Below are positions 54,466 to 64,000 of a DNA stretch of 64,000 nt, in pieces. The notes beneath the pieces were generated by a model. That model was given only the letters and a program-made list of their open reading frames with translations. It searched no databases and was not told the DNA's origin. The translations under genes were made by a program, and so were the position numbers. Location of the stretch: positions 39,272,659-39,336,658 of the forward strand of contig CM049313.1 in assembly GCA_026874595.1 (NCBI GenBank). Direction: 5' to 3'. The stretch's first letter is position 1; each line of letters starts with the position of its first letter. Source of the stretch: Sipunculus nudus. Lineage: Eukaryota > Annelida > Sipuncula > Golfingiida > Sipunculidae.

Positions 54466-56595
54466 CACATCATTAATTTCACTCTGTACCCCTTGTTATC
54501 TGCTGCTTTTAGCTGGCTTTGAATATCATAATATATCGGTACTACTTTTGCTTTGTCAGATTTTCCCTCTTCTGAGACTGTTATACATATTATATGTGGT
54601 AATGTCCTGCCATACCCGGCTGTTATTGGCTTTGTTAAACTAAATGTATATCTGCTCTTACACTTGGTTTCTTATGGTTGATCCTTCCCTTGTTTGAAGT
54701 ATGAAGGTTATTCATGCCTATTTTTGTGTTATATACCTTTTTATTCTTGTTTATTACCATGGTAATATGTGTCCTTTATATAAACCTTTCTGGCATTTTT
54801 AGTCCATTTTTTCTATGCTCACAAATACTTGTGACTGTGGTAGATCCTGCTTTTCTGTGTGGAGACATTCCTGCCTCTGTCAATTAATTGTTGTTCCTTT
54901 TATGATCACACATGGCTTATAGACCTATTAAACAAATCATACAAAGGAATCCTTAAACAGTGCCTTGGTCAGATTACTGTTTGTGTGTCAAAGAACATAG
55001 GTGTGATAAGCTCAGATGCCAAAGCTGTACAGAGACTTGCTTCTTTCAACTTTACTACTATCATTGGAATGTTGGGTGCACATTGTGTAATGTGGATCTT
55101 ACAGAACCTGCCATTACTCTCCATTTCTCTGTGGCTGTATATAATACATATAACTGTGTGTGGTCCAGATATGGGGGATTTCTCCACATATAAAACAGGA
55201 CCTGTATAATGGAAGCCTTACATGATAAAAATTCCCTATGTGTAATGATTCCCATAAAATGATACCCAGGAAGCACAAGAGGTTTTCCTGTCCCCCTGAT
55301 CTATCTGATGTTTCATTGTTGTGCTCGGCCCCATGAAAGTTGTTCTACCCTCTGATTGTATCATTATAGATTCTCGTAAGGCAGCCACAGGTATGATAAA
55401 GGTGTCTATCCCTGCAGCTGTCATGTAGCCAGACCAATTCATTGTTTAGTTTCGTACCTTAACAAGTGATGGATAGAAACTGGGCATTATAAATGTTGGG
55501 ATGCTACACAGTTGTATTGTATATGGCAGTCCTGCAGAAATTACAACAGAATCTTAATAATCAAATTCTCAAATCATACTGTTGCTTAGTTATAAAATAT
55601 ACCAAAAGCAAGAGCACACAGAACTAATATCTCTAACATATTTAAATGTTATAAACCTTAATGCATATTGTATGCTGGAAAAATACAATTTATTGTACAG
55701 GTTTTGATGTAAATATCAATGATAGGTGTGAAATTACTGACACATGATTTCTGTTCATAAATTTCTCACTGATCAGCAGCAAATATGTGGCTGGTCTCTG
55801 CATGATAAACCATATGTCAAGGTATGATACACAAATGAAAAGGTGGCATTCATTTTAGGATATAAAGCAAAAACGTCACCACATGTTCATTCTGTATAAA
55901 AAGAGTTAATTGCTGCAGCTGTATTTTTTAGAAAGAAATTAATAATGTTTAGTACAAACCAATAAAAATTGAAGGTTACTTTTAATGACTGTTGACAATT
56001 TAACACTTGATAAAGATTATCTTAAAGAAATAAAGAAATTTTCAAGTTTCAGTTTACATGATTAAATGTATGCACATTTTAAAAATGCTTAGTCATAAAA
56101 TGCAAGAAAATGTGTGATTTAGGTTTACCCCCTGTGTATTGGATTGCCTTGTTTTGCCAACGCACATCTGCTGGGCATAGTTATTATGTCAGTGTACCAG
56201 TCCATCACTTTATAGTGATCATTTCTTTACTGTGACCACAAATTACCTGTGTGTACAAAATCTTGTTTAACAAAGATATATGTAATTAACACCTGGCAGT
56301 GGGAGACCAGTTGAGAAGGTTTTCTTAGACAGCCAGTCTGTGGTATTTCACATAAGCCAGGTGGGATCCTACATGTCAGTACTATGGTTCCTGGAATGTG
56401 TTACAAATAATTGTACTACTAATTATTTGTAATGAAATCATGCTAATTGTATTGTCAATGGAATGTACAACATCACAAGGTTATCTGCAAACATCAGTCA
56501 AGCAGTACAGTAAAAGTACTTGTTGCCCCAATCTGGTAGGATACATGCTTATAAAAGACAAGTCTGACAGATTAAAATAAGGTAAGGAATATGTT
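54466..56595. other. Gene-free stretch
   Basis: Several overlapping frames at 54859-55442 on both strands contradict one another and show no domain. No exon was accepted. The rest is AT-rich sequence. Confidence 0.4.
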
Positions 56596-57450
56596 GAATA
56601 TATACATATATATATATGAACACAGAGCCACCATGGTGACACAGCTGGAATGAGGACATAGCTTTTCTTAAGCCATGGCTGCCATGACATATTTTCTATG
56701 GTGACACAGCTGCTATTAGGACACAGCTGTTCTTATGCCATTGCTACCATGGCATATTTGCTATGGTGACACAGCTGTCCTGATGATAGGGCCACCATGA
56801 TGACACAGCTGCTATGAGGACACAGCTGTTCTTATGCCATTGCTACCATGACATATTTGATATGGTGACACAGCTGACCTAATGACAGAGCCGCCATGGT
56901 GACACAGCTCTAGGAGGACACAACTGTTCATATGCCATAGGTGCAATGATATATCTGCCATGAGGATGCAGCTGTTTTTATGCCATGGCTGCCATGACAT
57001 ATTTGTGGGGATACAGTGATCCTGATAACACAGCCACCATGGTGACACAGCTGTCTTGATGGCATGTCCACCATGGAGACACAGCTGTTTTGATGACACA
57101 GCTGTTTTAAAGGCATGACTGCAATGACATTTACTATGGTTACACAGCTGTCATGTTGACAGAGCCACCCTGGTGACACAGCTGCTATGAGGACACAGCT
57201 CGCCCCATGACATGGCTGCCATAACATACTTTCTTTACTGACATAGCAGTGATTTTGACATAGCAGTCCTGATGACACAGCAGTCCTGATGAGCCAAGGT
57301 GACACAGCTGCCATAGTGACACAGCTGTGCTGAGGACATAGCTTATGTGATAATACAGCACCAAAGAGGACACAGCTGCTCTGTCACAGCTGTCCTGATG
57401 ACCCAGCAGCTCTGTCATGATGGCACAGCTGTCCTAAGGATACTGCTGCT
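56596..57450. repeat. Degenerate CAGCTG-rich repeat array
   Basis: Irregular repeats of phrases such as GGTGACACAGCTG, ATGAGGACACAGCTGTTCTT and GCCATTGCTACCATG. At least 17 CAGCTG hexamers occur in about 850 bp. CAGCTG is self-complementary and is also a class of E-box. Minus-strand frames rich in Ser, Cys and His here are repeat translations. Confidence 0.85.
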
Positions 57451-58778
57451 AAGTGGTTGACATCAGTTTATCACTAATACCAGAGATCATGACATATAAC
57501 TTGAGGGCTATCTTTTTTTCAGATAAATTTGTGTGTCTGTAAGCCATTATGATGCCTTATCAGTAAATAAAGGCAAACTAAGCAATGATATCAAGAATTG
57601 GAGAAGTATGTGTCTCCTCAGTACATGGTGCAATAATTGATTTACTACAGAACATTTGAAAGTTATCAATATTTTGTGTACATCATGATACCTTCTTACA
57701 GATGAAATTATTAAAAATTACATTGTGGTTCAGCTTTAGCTGAGGCTTGGACCCCCCTGTATGCCAGTGATCCATTAAATCTATCGGAAGAAAAACTAAA
57801 AAGTTTTAAACAAATTGAAGAAAAGTGTGCCAGATATGGTATGCTTCCTGAGGTCTTCGCTTAAAAATATGGAGGGGAACAATAAAGCACCTAGGCTCTA
57901 AGGACCACATGGAGAAATGGTGGCAGTGTCAAAAACAGGTTGTCATTAACCTGTATTAACAGTGACAAGAGCTGATAGAAACAATACACTTGAAACACAG
58001 CACATCTGTAGCAGATTCTGATTTCATGTGTACTGCAGTTAGGCCTTTTATGAAAAGGTGGGAAAATCATTTAGAGCTTATTAAGAGCCAAGAGAAGTGC
58101 AGTGTAGATTGCCAGCTATTGCACATTAAGTACTTAACAAACATACTTGAGTTAGCCATGCTTTGAGACTTGATGTGCGACTGTCACTGTCTATTTATTG
58201 ATAAAAGATTAAAAGCTATCACCCTCTCTCGCTTTGATAAACGAACCCATCCAATGATAGTAAAGGCATTTCTGCATGTGCAAAAAGCATGAGAAAGATA
58301 TGCCTGGTATGTGGTGCAGTTTCTGTGGCCATTGGCTCCCTTGTGTCATAGGATTGACAGATCATCTATAGCTGAGCGATACAACAACGCACGAGCGCTC
58401 ATTCTCAGTCCCCACTCATGAGCATGAACCTAGCGGTATTGACTCAGCTCCCCGTTCATGTAAGAATGTCTTATCTGGCCCCTTTAGCAGTTCCAGGTGA
58501 CTGCACATATCGTACCAGCTTTTTTACTTTCATGTCCTTTGCTGTGGTGACCAACAAGAGGGGTTAGCACTCACAGTTAGGGGGTACTTAGTCTGTGGTG
58601 GCAGTTATCTCAAGTTTTTATTGGGTGTTGTTCAACCCCCTCACACACGACACCCTCAGGGGTGTGCAGTTAAGTGGATCATTTAAGAAGCGGAGTGCAT
58701 GGATGTAGTGAACTTATTGGTAGGCTCTTGTGCATGCATCATGCTTAGGACTAGTGAAGTGATGGGTTTTTGGTGGGA
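57451..58778 (+). other. Upstream region of the signal-peptide gene
   Basis: No exon is seen. Nearer the TATA box the sequence becomes less AT-rich. It contains an AP-1-like TGACTCA near 58440, an inverted CCAAT (ATTGG) near 58620 and a perfect 6-bp dyad ACACCC-TCAG-GGGTGT at 58650-58665. These are candidate factor sites only. Confidence 0.4.
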
Positions 58779-58816
58779 TATATAAAGCTGCTAGTGGTTG
58801 GTTACCGGCCAGTCAG
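58779..58816 (+). promoter_or_regulatory. Core promoter: TATA box and initiator-like TCAG
   Basis: TATATAAAG at 58779-58787 is a consensus TATA box. An initiator-like TCAG lies at 58813-58816, about 35 bases downstream, close to the normal TATA-to-start spacing. A leader without any ATG and a signal-peptide exon follow, which supports this as a real promoter. No downstream promoter element was seen at the usual place. Confidence 0.65.
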
Positions 58817-58941
58817 CACTCGGCGCTATACAAGGTAGAAGTCATCTCTGTCTCTAGCTGGGTGGATTATTAACGTGACATCAGCGGCCTATTGACAGAG
58901 TGCAGTTCCTTGCTGTTCTGATAACTTTTCTAACGTAAAGT
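58815..58941 (+). other. 5' untranslated leader of the secreted-protein gene
   Basis: About 127 nt from the presumed start site to the ATG with no upstream ATG in any frame. A TAA stop lies in frame six bases before the start codon, so the ATG at 58942 is the first possible Met. Confidence 0.6.
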
Positions 58942-58998
58942 ATGGTTTCATTAACATACACGGTGACTGCTCTTCTCTGCCTGACCTGCATTCTGTAT
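58942..58998 (+). CDS. First coding exon: signal peptide of an unidentified secreted or membrane protein
   Basis: The 19 codons read MVSLTYTVTALLCLTCILY and end in phase 0 at TAT|GTAAGT, a near-perfect donor. The start context is strong (A at -3, G at +4). The hydrophobic core T-A-L-L-C-L-T-C-I-L suits a signal peptide or signal anchor, although the N-terminus lacks the usual basic residue. The protein itself is unknown because the later exons were not identified with confidence. One candidate acceptor in the right phase is at 63390-63391. Position and strand would allow a neighbour or paralogue of the ADAMTS-like gene, but nothing shows it. Confidence 0.6.
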
Positions 58999-61900
58999 GT
59001 AAGTATTATTTGTTTATTTAATTTTGTTGTCTTATTTGTGTTCTTTCAGTTTGCAATTGTTTGCTCAGTTTACAGTTCTTTCCCCTGATGTTGTATTATT
59101 TCTTATTTAATTCTACCAAGATACTAATATATACCTGTCTCTCTGGTTAAACTTTTGTTTTTTATCATTTTATTATTTTTTTTAATTTTAAAGGTTTTTC
59201 CTGTCTTAGAAGATAAAAAACTTGGAAATTATTATAATGTATTTTCAGGAAAACAAAAGAATAAGATTTTAAACAAATTAGCTATAAGTAGATTGTTATC
59301 ACTAAAATATTTTAATTATTTCTCCTTACAGTGAAAAGCAGAAAACCATGTATCTTAGTCAGTAATCTTTATCATTATTATAGTTTAACAACTTTTTAGT
59401 AATATACAATAATAATATAGTTCACATACATTATTTACTAGTATCAGGCTTTCATCCTGGATTGACCCTTTTTAACTCTTTAAAATATGGAAGACTTGAT
59501 GATTAATCATCAATTTAATCCTGACATGCATTCAGTGCAGTAAGAAAAATAAAAAATATAGTTTTTCAAAACATGAATACTGACAATGTTCAGTATTCAG
59601 ACAGAGTATCAGAAACAAAAGGAGGCTGAACAATAGGAAGCAGGGAAAGCAGGTTCTTCATCATGGGTATATCCATCAAATTGCTCTTTTTATAGTGAAA
59701 CCTTCCCTATGTCCACTATCAGGTTGGAAAACCTTTAAAATATAAGCAATAGCCACAAAGCATTTGTGAAAGACATTTGAACAAATTGATATTGAACTGT
59801 AGACCAGTTGTTCTGTTCATTTGGTCAGCAAATTACAAATTTCTAGTTTTCTGGGAGTGGAACCTTTATTATTGGACACTCATCATATTGAGACACTCGA
59901 TCTAGAGTACCTATCTTAGCATTGACCAGCCATGTATCTTTTCTTCAAGACTTATAATTTATAGGAGATATTCATGGTCCGGCCAGGACTGAGAGATGCA
60001 CCACAGCACACATGACAGCAGCGTTGCATAATGAAGTGCTGACAAAAACAGCAGTCTCCCTCCTATTGCCTAATGTTAACATTTACCACATTCTGTGCTG
60101 TGCTGCAGCCTGACAGGACAAATATAGACCCTCCCTGGTGTGTAATGCTGGGAGTGCTTAATGTCACATTGGCTTAACTGTTACCATATAGAGCTAAGGC
60201 TAGCTGTAGACCACATGAAGCACTGCAGACTCTTTAAAGACCCATCATACATCACACTTTTCTTATGTCTCCTGCTAGTTTTACTGATAATTTTACAGGA
60301 ACTTCAGCCTTAATTCCTCCCCTTGAAGAGAAAGCCCCTATGAGGATGTAAGTTGTCAAAGTGGGTATCCACTTCCATAAATCATAGAGGCAACAGGTGT
60401 TTATAATGCAATATAGTCCTCTGATATGGTGTTGAACTGTGTATAAGTCTCCTCAAATCTCAATCCGGGCAGCAGTTTAAGTGCTGACTTGCTCTTGGAA
60501 CTGTCAGGTTTGGACAGTATTTACAAGCATCTTGTCCCATCAGCTGTGGAATACAGTGGCCCCAAGTTTTTCTATTAGGATGTGGGCATTATATACACAT
60601 TATTATTATGAGCATTGGATGTATGAAGCTATCTTTGATGGTAATTACTTTATAATGAGGTACAGAGACTGTGATTTTGTAGCCTTGATGACCCCTTGTT
60701 ATGTACATGCCTGGCAGATACTTATTACATTTTCCATAATTAAAGTTTTTCATACTCATGAAAGTAATCAGATTTTGCAAATTATTAAAAATAACTGCTG
60801 AGTTGTAATGAGTTTCAGATGCACCTTAAGGAAAAAGGGAAACTGGATCGTGATATGCAGCAATAAATATTCTCATATGGGCAATTTATTAGATGATTTA
60901 ATCATTAATGCTGCCTGACCACTACAGACTGTAGGGAAAAACAAATATGAACAGAGAACATATTTGAGAAAAAAAAGGATATCTTTACCAGAGAGGTGGA
61001 ATGGATTATGTTTGTTCATGCGTAAAACCAGACCCCAATTACAACTTGAAAATTAGAATTGTGTCATTAATCGAGAATGGCTCATCCTTCATGACTCACT
61101 TGATTCACTTTATCTCCCTCTGTGACTGACTGATCACTCGGTGGCACTGATTCATATTCCTGCTGACTCAGCACTATATTCATTAGTATCGTATTCTGAA
61201 TACTTCCAGCTTATTTTTTAAAACCAAACTTTTAGTGATTCACTATCATAATTAGCATCCTCCCTTTGAGAAAATTTGATCAGCCCAATTTGAATAACAG
61301 AAGTATAAAGAATGGGCGTCTTAATTTTAATTTGAAAGGAAGAATTCAAAAGTTAAAAGAGGAATTTTAATTTAAAAAGAAATTAATATCAAGACAAAGT
61401 GTAAAGTGATGAATGCTTTCACAGAATGATGAAAAAAGCATGAGAAGAAGACGGATGTAGCAGTATTTACAGAACAAGTTTGTCAGTCATTTTTCTTGGC
61501 ATTTAATATTTAGATTATTAAAAGGCTCTTGTCTTAGGACAACAAAAGAAGAAAGACGTGGACCAAAAGAAGAATAAGAAGGAAAAAAAGGACAAAGTAT
61601 TTGGAAAAGTTTGATGGTAGCAATTAGAGGATGAATTATGAAATAAAAATATGCAAATAAAATTGTAAGTGATACTGCATGCATCAGTCAATACCAGTTA
61701 AATTAATAAAGGTTTACAAGAGATAAAAAAGAGTTGCCTCAGTAGTTGGAATCTTCAGAAATGATGATAGCTTAATTGATTTAGACATTAATTCATAATA
61801 GGAATCAATGTGGCAAACAATTCCATGGACTTTTGAGATTAGAAATGTGGCTACAAAAAAAGAACATGAATGACAATATAGTGAATGTGCAGATAAAAGA

Positions 61901-63359
61901 CAGATTTCCAATAATAGAAACTACCAATGATTACACTTTGTGGATCATCATTTGTTGGCAGATTTCTACCTTTCTACTTAAGGACAACCTGAAGCTTACA
62001 ATTATTATAAGCAGAGCTCATTAATAATGCCGTAACTGCACCCTATAGTCTTGCTAAAATATATTATGGTAGATGCAGTAGGATCAAGAAACCAGTTGGA
62101 AAAACAACATTTAGATGATATGTAACAAAGGGTAACTTTTTACTTATGAAGCAACAGGTCTTAAATTAACAACATGCTGAAGTCCTGGGAACATCACAAG
62201 TTCAGTGAGCACATCTGCACAGAAATATGATGCATACAGCAAAGAATGTAGACTTTTGATATTTCTGCAGGTGGTGGGGAGGCTAAGGCTTGTGATACCT
62301 GAAAAAAAGTAGCTCTTTGACTGTTGCATTAGTGTGGATGGTATTGCTGTTCATAAAGTGATATGTACCTCTTGATGAGCAGGAAGCAGCATGTTTAGTT
62401 TGCTTGGGTTCTGGATATTTCTGTTGTGCAAAGGTGAGGCCTTGGAGTTTAGGATTTTACCCCTTCTGATTGACAAACTTTGGTCAAAAGGTTTAGACCA
62501 TAATAAATGTAAAATGTACTTTTATGTGGCTTTGAAACAGAAAGGCATTGGGTGAATTGATGCAGACCCTTTATACATATATATATATATATATATATCC
62601 ATGAGGTACCACTTATATTCATGAAACTATAGGCTTGTGTCACTTCCAGCAATGAATGTTTCTTGCCACCCAATTGGCTGATGTATGGCAAACCTAGCCA
62701 TATGAAAGTATGCCCCATTTAAGGTTCGGTTTAAGATATTGTAACTAATTTGAATGATTTTGATTTTTCCCCGGTAGTTAAAGGGACATATTCTGATATC
62801 TTTAGACCATTGACTAAAGATAATATCTTGGACCTTTAAAAAGATGTGCCAGAAAATGCTGATTCCATTATGCAAAGACTGTTTATATCCATGTGTTTAT
62901 AGCATGGGGGAGGCTCCAAAATAATCAAAACACATCTGGTCACAAGTCAGATAAACCAGAGTTTTACATTAATGGCTTCTTGCAACTAATGGCCTTTTAA
63001 ATTCCTCCCACATGCAACCAACAACCTTCAGTTACATTGTTTTTTTGGTGTGTCAACATGGAACTGTCAGCATGGACGATCCATGTTTACTAACAGTTTA
63101 TAGATAAAATAAGGTTATTCCTCTGTCACAGAGGCATTATAAGAATTTTTCTCAGCAGGAATTACCTACAGTTCAATAATATGTACAGAGAGTAAGCCAG
63201 AAATCACAAAATTTGTACTGATAAGACAGGTGGATAGCCGTCTTTAAGAGTACTACAAGCTGACAACTTGGCCGGGAGGTCATGAATGAGAGCTTTGTGT
63301 AGCAAATCTGTTGCTCATCCTCAGTGGTTGTCTTATGTATGTGTTGTACAGAATTAGAC
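58999..63359 (+). other. Presumed first intron of the signal-peptide gene
   Basis: Begins GTAAGTATT. AT-rich with a (TA)n tract at 62576-62598. No exon in the required phase was accepted. A 49-nt acceptor/donor-bounded segment at 60299-60347 is in the wrong phase. Confidence 0.4.
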
Positions 63360-63818
63360 TTATATATGTGTGATTGTTTCCTCTTGTGTAGATGGAAGAC
63401 TGCAAACACAAGACGGAAGCCCCCACATTATTTTATATCCTGTTTTTAGTGAATTCCTACACTTTTGCACTGGGAGTTTCTTCTGATGGTGTGTGCGGGC
63501 CACATGGGGCTGTTTCTTCTCACTCTTTATGTATTTCTTACCCAGTGTGTCTAGAGCAGCCCTGTCTGGCACAAACTGTACTGCTGACCTATAAATTTCT
63601 TTTTCAACAGACAGTTGTGTATTTTTAGCATGGGATAGTTTTTGAAGCAGCTGTAATATTTGTGAATCTGGTTTGAATGTGATGTTAGCTTGATGCCGCT
63701 GGGATAAGGTGGCTGCAGCATCAGCTCCTGGGCCAGCCATAATTAGCTTATGTTTATATGTTGTTTGTGGTATATCCACACACGGTGTGGTCCCTGCTTC
63801 CAGCCTAGGCTGATCCAA
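63360..63818 (-). CDS. Unrecognised 152-codon open frame
   Basis: This is the longest uninterrupted frame in the window, in a locally GC-richer stretch. It starts MDQPRLEAG, is hydrophilic and rich in Gln, Lys and His, and has a possible second start at MAGPGAD. A short amphipathic stretch (ILQLLQKL) lies near the middle. No domain is recognised and no upstream promoter or clean acceptor is visible. An internal CTGG|GTAAGA could serve as a splice donor, in which case only the first half would be an exon. It could be a decayed transposon frame or chance. An opposite-strand frame of 78 codons (63392-63628) overlaps it, and at most one is likely to be real. Confidence 0.2.
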   Translation of the reverse strand: MDQPRLEAGTTPCVDIPQTTYKHKLIMAGPGADAAATLSQRHQANITFKPDSQILQLLQKLSHAKNTQLSVEKEIYRSAVQFVPDRAALDTLGKKYIKSEKKQPHVARTHHQKKLPVQKCRNSLKTGYKIMWGLPSCVCSLPSTQEETITHI

Positions 63819-64000
63819 GCTTTTTTATGCAGGCTTTATATCTACGTCATCCCTGGGACAGGTGGCAGTGTTTACCAGATGCAAATGATAAATGGCATAC
63901 CATAAGGGGTAAACTTCATTAAATTTATTCCCATCACAAAAATCTGATTATTTTACTGAACTATCACATAATAAGAAAAAAATACTGATTGTTCAGAGAA
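63819..64000. other. Right edge of the window
   Basis: No feature recognised. Confidence 0.4.

Noticed and set aside
54859-55442. Cluster of overlapping frames on both strands
   Set aside because: Four or more mutually exclusive frames of 68-116 codons with no domain motif. Typical of a locally stop-poor stretch.
56481-57418. Minus-strand Ser/His/Cys-rich frames
   Set aside because: Translation of the CAGCTG-rich array. Frames shift between units.
60299-60347. Exon of the signal-peptide gene (TTTTACAG acceptor, GTAAGT donor)
   Set aside because: The first exon ends in phase 0, and in that phase this segment hits TAA after four codons.

Overview
The window looks like animal nuclear DNA: it is AT-rich, its coding exons are short and split by kilobase introns, and it is full of microsatellites, minisatellites and non-autonomous transposons. 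The kind of transposon (terminal hairpins, a (GTCC)n tract behind the 5' end, a core of tandem repeats) and the lophotrochozoan-like ADAMTS-type exon point to a mollusc, probably a bivalve. That assignment is an inference from repeat style. No intact transposase, reverse transcriptase, rRNA, CRISPR array or prokaryotic-type operon is visible.

Coding content is sparse. Two exons (2583-2685 and 6427-6560, + strand) join in phase and encode the cysteine-rich module of an ADAMTS or ADAMTS-like secreted matrix protein. A second gene appears to start at about 58.8 kb: a TATA box, an initiator-like TCAG, an ATG-free leader of about 127 nt and a 19-codon signal-peptide exon ending in a strong splice donor. 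Neither gene is complete here. One further long reading frame (63360-63818, - strand) is open but unrecognised.

Most of the rest is repeats. A 56-bp satellite fills 19041-29170 (about 181 monomers) and holds an internal 19-monomer segmental duplication. A minisatellite with units of about 26 bp at 11.9-16.0 kb is split by a transposon, which is itself split by a second transposon. Helentron/Helitron2-like elements lie at 307-1860, 13.46-15.55 kb, 30.25-32.49 kb, 35.1-36.2 kb (reversed), 42.85-47.41 kb and 52.15-53.97 kb. Smaller arrays lie at 8.04-8.32 kb (22 bp), 53.98-54.46 kb (40 bp) and 56.6-57.45 kb (CAGCTG-rich).

The most interesting structure is the transposon family. Different copies share a 5' hairpin, a 10-bp inverted repeat (terminal at the 5' end, subterminal at the 3' end) and a 3' hairpin whose stem shows a compensatory base-pair change between copies. 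All five recognisable 3' ends are followed by T. A 318-bp MITE-like element with 18-bp imperfect terminal inverted repeats lies at 37733-38050. The long single-copy stretches between these features show no coding signal that I could support.
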